Positions 9,000 through 17,530 of a stretch of 64,000 nucleotides of DNA are shown one piece after another. Made by a program: the position numbers and the translations under genes. A model generated the notes under the pieces. That model was not told the origin of the DNA and did not search any database. It saw only the letters and a program-made list of their open reading frames with translations. Source of the DNA: Streptomyces geranii (GTDB lineage Bacteria; Actinomycetota; Actinomycetes; Streptomycetales; Streptomycetaceae); assembly GCF_002954775.1 (NCBI RefSeq), contig NZ_KZ672952.1, positions 124,001 to 188,000 on the forward strand, written 5' to 3'. The stretch's first letter is position 1; every line of letters begins with the position of its first letter.

Positions 9000-9639
9000 A
9001 TGGCGGCGGACAACGAACCGTTCGAGCCCGCGCGGACCACGACGACCGAACGAACCAAGCCCGGAGCTGAACCGCGCCCCAGTCCTCGTGGCTCCGAGGT
9101 CGAGCCCCTGTCCACCGACCGGGGAACGGGTCTGGGCCGCGTCGCCGACGAGGAGGAGACGCCCCAGGCACAGATCGGTGGCGATGCGCTCCTGACTTCC
9201 GAAGGTGATGACGCCGGGCCTCGGCACGAACACCACCGATCCGCTCCGGCCGAGGACGTGGTGGGCGCTCGTGCGACTGCAGTCCCTGTCCACCTGCCCC
9301 TCGGCGAACAGGAAGGTGACCGGCCCCCCGCTCACCGGGGAAGTCGATGCGCAGCCGTTGTCGCGCCTCGCTGCGGACGCCGTACGCGTCGAGCAGCCAG
9401 TCGGTCTCGATCAGTTCTGTCCCGCCGGGCCCGTGCGCCTCGATGGTGACGAGGCCTAGGGCGGCGCCCACTTGGACGACTCTCGTGGAGCGATCCACAA
9501 CGCCGCGCAGCCGTGCAAGGGCTCGTACGGGGACGCCGAGCCGGAGCAGTTCACAGGCAGCGGCCAGACCGCACGGGTCGGCTCCGACGATCACTACCGG
9601 TGTGATCGCGTTCGTAGACACGGGTGATACGGCTGACAC
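9000..9639 (-). pseudogene. Decayed FAD-dependent aromatic monooxygenase (relic of the gene at 47669-49198)
   Basis: Two frames must be joined. From 9639 the first reads TPVVIVGADPCGLAAACELL (third Gly of GxGxxG changed), then jumps to RLRGVVDRSTRVV and VTIEAHGPGGTELIETDWLL; near 9330 the reading shifts to GPVTFLFAEGQVDRD, GRSGSVVFVPRPGVITFGSQE and LLLVGDAAQTRSPVGGQGLDLG. These line up in order with the intact monooxygenase (VVIVGAGPCGLAAACELLQL, RLGGRVERSMRVI, VKAHGPDGVELIEAEWLI, VGDAAHTHVPLGSQGLSLG), with about 85 residues missing after the first block and about 50 after the VFVPRPG block. Not expected to make a functional enzyme. Confidence 0.85.
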
Positions 9640-9700
9640 GGCAAGTCGATTCCCTAGGCGGTGAGCAGGACACGAGACGTCGGAGCGGAGACTGCGTGCT

Positions 9701-10813
9701 CAGGTGAGCCGTGATGGCAGCGGGGACGGATGGTCATGGACAAGCGCGGGGTTCAGCCGCAGTGCGCTGATCTGCTGGAGTCGCTTGCGGAGTTCAAGGG
9801 CGGCAACGGAGGCGGGACCCCGCTCCGCGAAAACGCTGCCCGTCGGCGTGAGGCCCCCGGACACATCGCCCGGGCAGCCACGGGTGTGCAGCGGGAGCGA
9901 GGAGAGCCGGAGGGCAATACGCCGCCGGTACCGGTCGGCGGGACGACGGCGCCCCGCAGAGGATGGCCGGCGGCATCCCTGCCCACCGACGCGGCGTCGC
10001 CCGCCTTTCGGAGCCTCCAGCCGGTGACGGCGCCGCTGATCGGCGTATGTGGGCAGGTCTGCGCGCCGGGTACCACGGCCCTCCGAGGCCGCTGCCCAGT
10101 CCACTGAAGCGCCATGGACGACCGCCTCGGCGAGGTCAGCCCTCAGCCGCACGGACAATCCGTCCATTGTCTCCGGGTCGCCGCCGACCTCCACGACGGC
10201 TGGCGACAGCCTGTCCAGCCACGGCGACAGTCGTCGCAGCGCCCGCCCCACCGGGAGAGAGACGGCCAACATGCCTCCGTGTCCGGCCAGTTCGTCGGCG
10301 GTGGCCCGGCTGCGCAGCGCCACCGCCCCGTCCTCCAGGGCCAGCGCGCCCGCGACGCACGCGGGCGACCTCGCCCTGTGAATGCCCGACCACGGCGGCG
10401 GGTTCCACGCCGTGCGAGCACCACAGCTCGGCCAGGGACACCGTGACAGCCGGCAGTTCCCAGTCCGTGAAGGGCACGAGCGCGTGGGCGCACTCCCGCA
10501 TGCGCCGGGCGAACACGTCGGAGGAACCCGCCCTTGTACGTGTCGCTCTTGCCTGGCTCGCCGGGCACCGGATCGTGGAGATCGACGGGCCACTGACTGT
10601 CCACGGAAAAGTCCGAGGTCCCGTCACCACCGGCCTCCAGCACCGCCACAGGTCCTCGGGGCTCGCGATGTCGGCTGGGAGCCGGCAGCCCATTCCGACC
10701 ATCGAGATCGACTCGGACTCCAGCTTCTCGGCTTCGGCCGACCGCCGTCGGACCTCACGCGGATCCGCCGTGGTCCTCGCGAGACAGGTGAGCGGTCTTT
10801 CTTCGTTGTCCAT
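9701..10813 (-). pseudogene. Decayed type I PKS (relic of a PKS3-like gene, with ACP end)
   Basis: Starts at ATG 10813 after GAGGTGACCCCC, nearly identical to the PKS3 leader, with [17 protein letters not shown] and [20 protein letters not shown] frameshift then gives [16 protein letters not shown] and [11 protein letters not shown]. The KS core is deleted and the reading passes directly into AT sequence ([29 protein letters not shown]), then with another shift [20 protein letters not shown], post-AT linker RRADLPTYADQRRR, and finally an ACP tail SVAALELRKRL ... LVHDHPSPL. Order and wording follow PKS3 (49365-53150) closely. At least three frameshifts or deletions make it non-functional. Confidence 0.85.
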
Positions 10814-11056
10814 GGGGGTCACCTCGGTGAATCTGTCGGGCAGGTCCAGGGCGGAACGCGCTGCGGACGGTTGAGCCCGGTCACCGGTGCGAAGAGAATC
10901 CGGACGCCGCTTCAGGTTCCGCTGTGCGGGCACGGGCCACGCAGCAGCACCCGGCACGGGCAGCGGAAGTGCGCCATGGAAAGGAAGTACGGCCAGGGGC
11001 CGGCCGCACTCGGGTTGAGCCGCGTTGGCGGAGTCCACGTCGGCGAGGAGCGCCTC

Positions 11057-11662
11057 CTAGCGGAACCCGCCCTTCTGGACAAAGCTCTTTCCCGGCTTGC
11101 TGCGGTCCGAGTCGTAGAGGCCGCCGAGGTCCCACCCGCGGTCCGCCGGGAAGTCGACGAGCGCTTCCCTGCCGTCGAACACCAACTGCCGATGATGGCC
11201 CGGGGACTCGACGGAACCTGAATACCGGCAGCCGGCACCGATGATGGCGAAGGGTTGGTCATGGGGCACCGTGACGGGCGCCGGTGCCTCCTGCGCCGCG
11301 GTCGGCAGTCCGAGCACCCCCCGCAGATACCGCGCCAGCGCGGCAGGAGTCGGAAGGTTGAACGCCATGGCGAGGGGGAACTCCAGGCCGATGGCGGCGG
11401 TGAGCCTGGCGTGCAGGTCGATCGCCGCCAGAGACCCGAATCCGAGGTCCTTGAAGGTCTGTCCCTCGGCCACCGCGTCAGGGGCCCCCGAGTCGATGCT
11501 CCGCGCGACCTCGACGGTCTCCGCAAGCACCAGGGCGAGCAGGGAACGGTACTGCTCCGAGGACCGCATTCCCTCCAGCCGACGCACCAGCGACGACCGG
11601 ACTCCGTCGGCCTCGTCCGGTGTGTCCATGAAACCGGGAGGGAAGTCGTTGAACTCGCTCAT
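11057..11662 (-). pseudogene. Truncated loading ACP-KS fragment (relic of the PKS1 N-terminus)
   Basis: 201-codon open frame from ATG 11662. N-terminal ACP-like region with GFGSLAAIDLHARL (normally GxDSL, so Asp is Gly but the pantetheinylated Ser remains), then a KS N-terminus [32 protein letters not shown] and KSFVQKGGF followed by a stop. The KS active site and everything after is gone. The architecture (ACP directly before KS) matches the start of PKS1. It has its own good leader GGAGTTCACAA-ATG, so a short ACP-like protein could still be made; whether that has a use is unknown. Confidence 0.75.
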
Positions 11663-11742
11663 TTGTGAACTCCATAGGTTCAGGTTGGCATCCGGTTGGC
11701 GTCAGCAGATGTTGTCGAGAATCGATTTCGGCCCGTCCAGGA

Positions 11743-11835
11743 TCAGCTGAACGCGATGAGCAGAGCTTTCCCGATGTCTTCGTCCAGATTGGGTACGGCT
11801 TCGACGAAGGCGCGCGCCTCGGCGTGGACCTGCGC
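11743..11835 (-). pseudogene. C-terminal scrap of a glutamate mutase E subunit
   Basis: The last 30 codons of an open frame read QVHAEARAFVEAVPNLDED then IGKALLIAF and stop. This aligns with [13 protein letters not shown] and [10 protein letters not shown] near the C-terminus of the intact mutase E subunit (37416-38699). It precedes the ACP-KS relic exactly as the intact mutase E gene precedes PKS1. Short, so identification rests on the alignment plus gene order. Confidence 0.6.
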
Positions 11836-12049
11836 CGGCCCGGCGGGCACAGTTGACTCACGGGTCCGGCGGAAAACCGTTGTCCAATGCACTTCTCCCT
11901 CTTTCCGGGGGAACGCTTCTGTCCGAAGACTACGAAGTGCCGGTCGTCCGAAAAACCCTGCAGCTACCCCAGTACCCCCTGCTTCAAGGCCCCGACCAGT
12001 GCCTTCGCCCGGGACATCGGGCACACGCTCGTAGTGCCGGTGTCCGTCG

Positions 12050-12560
12050 TGGATCACCAGCGGGCGGAGACGGTGATGGTCAGCTCGGTGGGGCCGCTGA
12101 GGGTGTCGAACGTCTGGGAGAGCACGTCCTGCGCGGTGAAGTCGTACCGGGTATTCAGGAGTTCGAACGGGCGGAGCAGTGGGGAACGTTTCGGCGTCGG
12201 CCGTGCGCCCCTGCGTCAACACCGTCAGGTCGGGGTGGTGCGCTACCAGTTCCGGCAACAGACAACGGCTCCGGTCGTCGACGAGAAGGGTTGCCGCACC
12301 CGCCGCGGCGGCACCACGACATTGGATTTGCCATGTGGGACGCCCAGTTCGAGACGCTTTCTCCGCCGAGACCACCGACAGGCGTGCCGCCGCCGAGGAC
12401 GTCCTGCTCGGAGCTGACCGGTATTTTCAGCTCGGCGAACTCCAGCGGGCCGAACACTCCGCCCTGCCATGCCAGTTCGTGGACCGCCGCCAGCCGTTCG
12501 CCGTCGGCCGAAGCGGCAACGGCGAACAGATAGCCATACGGAAACCGTGAAGGGAAACGG
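12050..12560 (-). pseudogene. Decayed adenylating enzyme (relic of the VinM-like half of 40385-43390)
   Basis: Readable blocks in several frames, in order: ADGERLAAVHELAWQGG (intact: ADEALTYEELHELALRQAG), AAGAATLLVDDRSRCLLPEL (intact: ASGVTALIVDEKGAGLAAEL), then FELLNTRYDFTAQDVLSQTF joined straight to GPTELTITVSARW (intact: FGLLDARYDFTAADVFSQTF and YGPTELTVTVAAHRW). The roughly 110 residues between the last two blocks in the intact protein are deleted here. Frameshifts separate the blocks, so this is a pseudogene. Confidence 0.7.
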
Positions 12561-12837
12561 TTCCTTTTGTGAACGTTCCTTGCATCACGCGAGCAGGTCA
12601 GGTGAGAGCCCTCAAACAATCCTCCCCTGCTTCCCCTATCGGCCCTGTGGCGTCACAAGAGGCCTCGAGGCCCGGCTCACGGCGCACAGGCAAGGCGTGA
12701 GAGCGTGGGGGAATAGGGGGCGGGCTGGGGTCGTTTTCCCAATGTCCCAGAGCCGAGCATGGGCGCGGGGAAGCCTGTCTCGGATCGCGAAGACTGGTTC
12801 CCTGACCAGGATGACCACACATTGAGGGCTGGAAGAC
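12561..12837. other. Upstream region of the aldo/keto reductase-like gene
   Basis: About 280 bp between the last pseudogene relic and the plus-strand gene at 12838. It contains a copy of the nonamer TTTGTGAAC at 12566-12574 and a possible ribosome binding site GGGCTGGA at about 12825. No gene supported. Confidence 0.4.
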
Positions 12838-13815
12838 ATGCGCTTGGGAGGATCGTCCTCGCCGTTCACGGGAGTTCGCAGGCTTGGTCTGGGCGGCATG
12901 GCACTCGGTGGGGCCTATGGCCCGATCGACCACGCGGAAGCCGTCCGTCTGGTCCAACAGGCCCTGGACGCGGGCGTCGTCCTGCTCGACACGGCAGATG
13001 CCTCTCGTGGAGGGAGGGTGCGGCGGATAGTCGGACAGGCCGTTGCCTCCCGGCGCGACGAGGCGCTGATCGCCGTCCACAGCCGGCCGTTCGGCGCGGG
13101 AGCTGTGACACGGGTTGACTCCCGAGGGCTGGTGGACGACTGCGAAGAGGCCCTCCGGCAACTCGGTGTCGATCACATCGATCTGTATGTCGTGCATTTA
13201 CGTGGTCTGCGGGTGCCGATCGAGGAGCAGATGGGCGAGCTGGCCGGACTCCTGGAAGCAGGCAAGATCCGTCGTATCGGGGTGGGTGGTGTGTCCGGGG
13301 ACGAACTGGTCCGCGCCCATGCCATCCACCCCGTCGCCGTCGTCGCCGCCGAGTATTCCCTGTGGCAGCGTCAGGCAGAGCGCGATCTCCTCCCGCTGGC
13401 CCGCCGACGGGGTATCGGTCTGATGGCCTGCCAACCTCTCGGCCGAGGCTTGCTCACCGGCCGGATCACCGACCCGACGCAGCTCAGCGCGGAGGATTTA
13501 CGGCACACCGACCCCTGTTTCTCAGTCGAGAAGCTTTCGGCTGTCAGAAGTTCGCTGCGTGTCCTGGAGGCGGTCGCGGCCGACATGAGCATCGGAGCAG
13601 GCCGACTGGCCTTGGCCTGGTTGCTCTCCTGCGGAGAGGACATCATTCCGGTGCCGAGCACGCGAGACCGCGTCCATCTGGAGATGAACCTGTCAGCCCG
13701 TGACCTTCGGCTCACTCGGGAGACACAGCACAGGTTGAGCACGATCTTCTCCGCTTCCTCCGAGGCACGGGAGGAGGAACAAATGGACCTCACATCGTGC
13801 CCCGGTCTCAACTGA
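12838..13815 (+). CDS. Aldo/keto reductase-fold protein lacking catalytic Tyr and Lys; two TTA codons
   Basis: 325 residues with AKR family layout: GLGGMALGGAYGPID, LLDTADASRGG, HIDLYVVHLRG, IRRIGVGGVSG and the C-terminal IIPVPSTRDRVHLEMNL. In typical AKRs the tetrad is Asp, Tyr, Lys, His. Here Asp is kept (DTAD), the Tyr position reads Ser (DTADAS), the Lys position reads His (IAVHSRPF where ATKxG is usual) and the His is kept (VVHLRG). Normal NADPH-dependent carbonyl reduction is therefore doubtful. Codons 121 (13198-13200) and 221 (13498-13500) are TTA, rare in such GC-rich DNA, so translation probably depends on the bldA tRNA. It converges with the response regulator gene, leaving one base between the stops. 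Confidence 0.8.
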   Translation: MRLGGSSSPFTGVRRLGLGGMALGGAYGPIDHAEAVRLVQQALDAGVVLLDTADASRGGRVRRIVGQAVASRRDEALIAVHSRPFGAGAVTRVDSRGLVDDCEEALRQLGVDHIDLYVVHLRGLRVPIEEQMGELAGLLEAGKIRRIGVGGVSGDELVRAHAIHPVAVVAAEYSLWQRQAERDLLPLARRRGIGLMACQPLGRGLLTGRITDPTQLSAEDLRHTDPCFSVEKLSAVRSSLRVLEAVAADMSIGAGRLALAWLLSCGEDIIPVPSTRDRVHLEMNLSARDLRLTRETQHRLSTIFSASSEAREEEQMDLTSCPGLN

Positions 13816-13816
13816 C

Positions 13817-14524
13817 TCAGCCGTGCCGGTCACGACGGCTCGGCCGGTCGTGCTGCGGTGAGATGAGTGACGCGTTGATGGCCTTGTTGACAGCGTCGAT
13901 ACGCGAGTTGGCGTCCAGCTTGACGAATATGTTGCGCAGATGGCGTTTGACGGTCGCCTCGGAGATGAGGAGGCGGTGAGCGATCTGGCTGTTGCTCAGC
14001 GCCTGGGCGACCAGCTCGAGGATCTCCAGTTCCCGGGGGGAGAGCGCCACATCGTCCGCCCCCTGGATGTGGGCAAGAGAGTCCCGGGAGACCGCGAGCA
14101 CCATGCGGTCGGGGCCATGGTGAACACTGCGGATCGCCGACACCAGTTCACGCCGGTCCACGCTCTTGAGCAGATAGCCACGGATACCGGCAGCGATCAG
14201 CCGGCGCAGCAACTGGGGGCCGTCGTACATGCTGACGATGACGATCTGCGACTTCGGCGAGAGGGCGCGCATCCGGATCACGGTGTCGGTGGGTTCTCCC
14301 CCGGGAATCTCGATATCGAGCAGAACCACGTCCGGGCGGAGACGCGCCACCCGGTCGACCGCCTCTTCACTGTGGTCCGCCTCGCCCACCACGGTCATGT
14401 CGTCATGGGAGTCGATGATCTCCCTCAGTCCTTCGCGGACGAGGGCGTGATCGTCAACCAGGACGATGGTGATTCTCGTGTCGTCCGCCACCGTGCCTGC
14501 GTCGTTGTTTTCGTATCGGTTCAC
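13817..14524 (-). CDS. NarL/LuxR-type response regulator
   Basis: 235 residues. Receiver domain (about 17-135) with acidic pair VLVDDHALVREGL, phospho-acceptor Asp in VVLLDIEIPG (about residue 72), switch Ser in VIVSMYD and Lys in GYLLKSVD. LuxR-type HTH at the C-terminus (about 160-220): LSPRELEILELVAQALSNSQ and SEATVKRHLRNIFVKLDANS. GTG start at 14524 overlaps the kinase stop (GTGA), so it is co-translated with its sensor. Likely a transcription factor for this locus or for neighbouring genes; its target sites cannot be read directly. Confidence 0.93.
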   Translation of the reverse strand: MNRYENNDAGTVADDTRITIVLVDDHALVREGLREIIDSHDDMTVVGEADHSEEAVDRVARLRPDVVLLDIEIPGGEPTDTVIRMRALSPKSQIVIVSMYDGPQLLRRLIAAGIRGYLLKSVDRRELVSAIRSVHHGPDRMVLAVSRDSLAHIQGADDVALSPRELEILELVAQALSNSQIAHRLLISEATVKRHLRNIFVKLDANSRIDAVNKAINASLISPQHDRPSRRDRHG

Positions 14525-15621
14525 GAAGCGGGCGCCGCCTTCTCGAGGGGTATCAGGAACTCGACCTGAGTTCCCAGGCCTATCCGACTGTTGACCAGCA
14601 TCAGTCCCTTGAGCAGCCCTGCGCGCTCACGCATGGAGGACAGACCGACACCACCGGATTCAGGGCGCTGCCGCGGGTCGAAGCCGCAGCCGTCGTCCTC
14701 CACCGAAGCACGGAACTCATGCGGAGTGATGGTCACACTGATGAGCAACACAGAGGCGTCCGCATGGCGGAGCGCATTGTGCGAGGCTTCCCGGATCATG
14801 AGGAAGGCCTCGTCCAGCACCTCCGGCTGCGCCCACCGTTCGTCCCCACTCGTCTGCAGGCGGACGTCGACACCCTCGCAGTCGGCTGTTTCCAAGTAAT
14901 GAAGCAGGGCCTTCTCCAGGTTTTTCAGCGTCTCCTTGGAGTGGAGGTCCGAGGTCACGGCACGCAGGTTCTGCATGGTCTCCCGGATGGCCTTCTCCGC
15001 GGTCTCCGCTCTGGCCGCGGCTTTCGCCGGGTCACTGTCCTGGTAGAGCCCGAAAAGTTCGAGATTTCGATAGGCGACGCTGATTCCGTGCCCAATACGG
15101 TCGTGGAGGTCACGGGCTATCCGGCGCCGCTCCTCCAACTGCACATCTTGCATTTTTTCGAGCAGAAACGCGGTGTAGCTGCCCATTGCCTCACGTATCC
15201 GCATGGAGATGCTCCGCTCCAGCGTCAGCGCGATCGCGGAGAACAGACCCACCGGATCAGTGAATGCGGTGAGGAGCCGTGACACCGTGGCGAGAACCGC
15301 TCCGTAGAAGAACGAGGCAGCCATGATGGACTCATGGGGATGGACTCCGTTGGCGGCCCGGCTGACACCAATGGTCCGGGCCAGGATTCCGTGACGCCTG
15401 TCGACCTGAACCTGGCCCGCCCGAAGACTGGTGAGGATGTCGGCGAGTATCTGGTCGGCGTGCGCGAGGGCCTGACGCAGCGCTACCGGGTCGCCGACGA
15501 TGACGTGGTCGGCAGCGCGGAGTTCCGCTTCGTACAGCGCCAGAATCTCATAGGAATGCGCTTCGATCAGGTCGGCCGCTCGGCCCAGATCCGCCAGGAA
15601 CGCTTCGTCACTCTCCGTCAC
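14521..15621 (-). CDS. NarX/DesK-type sensor histidine kinase
   Basis: 366 residues, no clear transmembrane helices, so probably a cytosolic sensor with an alpha-helical N-terminal input region (about 1-165, not identified). HisKA_3 phospho-acceptor His in ERRRIARDLHDRIGHGISVA (about residue 178) and HATPase with N box REASHNALRHAD, G1 EDDGCGFDPR and G2 GGVGLSSMRERAG. GTG start at 15621 preceded by AAAGGGG. First gene of the kinase-regulator pair; upstream lies an AT-rich stretch typical of a promoter. Confidence 0.92.
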   Translation of the reverse strand: MTESDEAFLADLGRAADLIEAHSYEILALYEAELRAADHVIVGDPVALRQALAHADQILADILTSLRAGQVQVDRRHGILARTIGVSRAANGVHPHESIMAASFFYGAVLATVSRLLTAFTDPVGLFSAIALTLERSISMRIREAMGSYTAFLLEKMQDVQLEERRRIARDLHDRIGHGISVAYRNLELFGLYQDSDPAKAAARAETAEKAIRETMQNLRAVTSDLHSKETLKNLEKALLHYLETADCEGVDVRLQTSGDERWAQPEVLDEAFLMIREASHNALRHADASVLLISVTITPHEFRASVEDDGCGFDPRQRPESGGVGLSSMRERAGLLKGLMLVNSRIGLGTQVEFLIPLEKAAPAS

Positions 15622-15812
15622 CCTTGCGCCCCTTTCTGTGTTTACAGCGCATAGGGTACTTGAAATTTAATCTTGGCCTATCGGCAAATGACGACCATCA
15701 TTGCTAGGAATGCGTCAAGATCCAAAATGGTGGACTATGCCGCCTTGACCGGTTCCGCACCGTCTTCGTGCCAGTCCGTCGGGCTCGGCTACGAAATGAC
15801 TTGATTTCCACT
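15622..15812 (-). promoter_or_regulatory. AT-rich promoter region of the two-component pair
   Basis: The 191-bp gap contains an unusually AT-rich block at about 15655-15735 (for example TTGAAATTTAATCTTGG on the plus strand) and a minus-strand TTGACG at 15718-15713. No matching -10 hexamer at ideal spacing could be picked by eye, so exact promoter elements are not assigned. Confidence 0.35.
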
Positions 15813-16682
15813 TCACAGGGACGCGATCAGGACGATATGAGCTGCGAGTTGAGTGGCCATGAAGGCCCGATAGGGCCTTCTGCGTGACGCCCGGTCCTCG
15901 CCCGGCGTCGCACGCAGGCCGGCGACGGTGACGCCGAGGGCTCCGAGAAGTACGGTGACGGCGCACCAGATCAGCTGCGCCGAGTACAGCAGCGCCGCGA
16001 CCGTGAGGCCCGTCGCTATTCCACCGGCGACCACGGCCAGCAGCCACCGGGCCCCGGCGTTCCCGAGCACCATCGGCCAGGTGCACCGGCCCGCCGCCCG
16101 GTCGCCCTCGACGTCGGAGAACTCCTTGGCGATGCCACCGACACAGCCCATCCAGAGGGTCATCGTCCCGGCGAAAATCACCAGGCCGGCATCCGGCCGG
16201 CGGTCACCGGCGAGGATGCCGGCCGCATAGGTGGCCAGACCGAGTCCTATTCCGGCCCCGGTGCAGGTGTAGTAGGTCCGCTTGAGCGGGAACGGCGGCC
16301 CGGAATAGGCGTATCCGACCAGCAGATATCCCACGGCCAGCAGGCCGGGGCCGATCCCGACCGAGAACACGCACAACAAACCGGTGACGGTGAGCGCACC
16401 CACGGCGGCCACGGCGGACCGGACGGGCAGTCGGCCTGAGGCGATCGGCCGGGTCGAGGCGTTCGCGATGTCCTCCTGTCGGTCCGCGACGCCGTTGAAG
16501 AGATAGATGGCCATCGTGCAGCACGTCCAACCGGCCGCCACGACCACGACGTTGCCGGACCGGGCCGGGCCCGCGGCCACACCGAGCAGTGAGCCTGCCA
16601 GGAAGCGCAGAAGAAAGACCAGTTGGACACTGGGCCGGCTCTCGACAAGGCAGGCACCCGCCTGTCGCACAAGGGATCGCAT
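15813..16682 (-). CDS. UbiA-family integral membrane prenyltransferase
   Basis: 289 residues, highly hydrophobic with about 8-9 membrane helices. The two Asp-rich motifs of the superfamily are present: NGVADRQED in the first half (about residue 65) and KEFSDVEGDRAAG (about residue 182), which bind magnesium and the prenyl diphosphate. These enzymes attach an isoprenoid chain to an aromatic or related acceptor. ATG 16682 (MRSLVRQAG) is chosen because GAGGAGG lies just upstream; the frame extends 31 codons further without family similarity. The acceptor is unknown; a phenazine, a quinone or the macrolactam are all possible. It is transcribed divergently from the small LuxR gene. Confidence 0.85.
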   Translation of the reverse strand: MRSLVRQAGACLVESRPSVQLVFLLRFLAGSLLGVAAGPARSGNVVVVAAGWTCCTMAIYLFNGVADRQEDIANASTRPIASGRLPVRSAVAAVGALTVTGLLCVFSVGIGPGLLAVGYLLVGYAYSGPPFPLKRTYYTCTGAGIGLGLATYAAGILAGDRRPDAGLVIFAGTMTLWMGCVGGIAKEFSDVEGDRAAGRCTWPMVLGNAGARWLLAVVAGGIATGLTVAALLYSAQLIWCAVTVLLGALGVTVAGLRATPGEDRASRRRPYRAFMATQLAAHIVLIASL

Positions 16683-17064
16683 GGAACCTCCTCGGGGGCC
16701 TGCCTGGACGCGCCCCGGTTGTCGTGGTCTTCCCTGCTGCCGTGCTCTTTCCCGGACCTGAGCATGGCAAGGCAATCTCGGGATCCACGAGCGGTTGTCC
16801 GCGATAGTGGCTGGAGGTGGAAGGGGGCCCTACTCCTTTCGATACCGGTCGTCAGCCTGTCGGTCATCTCTGCTGACACAACCGCATAGTTCACCTTGTT
16901 CGCTGTTCATGGCACTCGTTAGCGTGAGTTCCGGAAAGCCAAGCAGAATTCCCTCCCGGTTTTCTCCCGGAGATCGCTTTCTCCGTCACCCGCCCATGCC
17001 ATGCGCCCGTACGTCCCGGGCTCTCCGTATGTGTTCCACGACGCGAAAACGAAAGGTCTATGCC
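16683..17064. promoter_or_regulatory. Divergent promoter region between the UbiA-like and LuxR-like genes
   Basis: 382 bp separating two divergently transcribed genes, so it should hold both promoters. Short frames here (for example from 16795 plus) only extend the LuxR gene upstream without a ribosome binding site. No clear repeats seen. Confidence 0.45.
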
Positions 17065-17334
17065 ATGAAGCACGAAGGCAACCACCGGCGTGTCATAGCC
17101 CGCAACCGGAAGGAGAACAGCACGGCCGACTGGTGGGCGAAGCTGACGCCGGCCGAGTTCAGGGTGGCTCAGCTCACTACTCAGGGCTTCACCAATCGCG
17201 AGATCAGCGAGGCGCTCTACATCACGGTAAGCACCGTGGAACAGCACCTGACGCGCACCTACCGCAAACTGAGGATCGAGGGCCGGGCGAGGCTCGCGGC
17301 GGAATACGGCACGATGGATGCCGACGACGCCTGA
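17065..17334 (+). CDS. Single-domain LuxR-type DNA-binding regulator
   Basis: 89 residues, essentially only a LuxR/GerE helix-turn-helix: LTPAEFRVAQLTTQGFTNRE then SEALYITVSTVEQHLTRTYR. ATG 17065 is chosen because GAAAGG precedes it by about 9 bases and the protein then begins just before the HTH; the frame is open upstream to 16795 but without support. Lacking any sensory domain, it would act as a constitutive or level-controlled DNA-binding protein, or resemble the C-terminal part of a LAL regulator. A local regulator of the adjacent PKS operon is plausible. Confidence 0.75.
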   Translation: MKHEGNHRRVIARNRKENSTADWWAKLTPAEFRVAQLTTQGFTNREISEALYITVSTVEQHLTRTYRKLRIEGRARLAAEYGTMDADDA

Positions 17335-17471
17335 CACATGGGCCACCGAAAACAGGTCACCCGAGGTCCGGGACTGAGCCTCGGCCGCAGACCGCGTACG
17401 GCGGCACCTCCTCGAACGACCGGGTACGACGATCCGTCAGGAGCACGGTGCCGCGACGACTGAGGTCGTTT

Positions 17472-17494
17472 CGCGACCGCAGTGTGTGGTCGCG
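17472..17494. terminator. Stem-loop between convergent luxR and PKS2 genes
   Basis: Perfect 7-bp GC stem CGCGACC (17472-17478) with GGTCGCG (17488-17494) around a 9-base loop, lying between two genes that end towards each other. Suitable as a bidirectional terminator; no T-run, as is common in Streptomyces. Confidence 0.5.
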
Positions 17495-17530
17495 TGCTTG
17501 AGAGGGCGCATCGATCGTGGTGACGCCGCC

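Noticed and set aside
8090..9115. Longer start for the PPTase at 9115
   Set aside because: The extra 97 residues overlap the decayed monooxygenase in a different frame and match no PPTase N-terminus.
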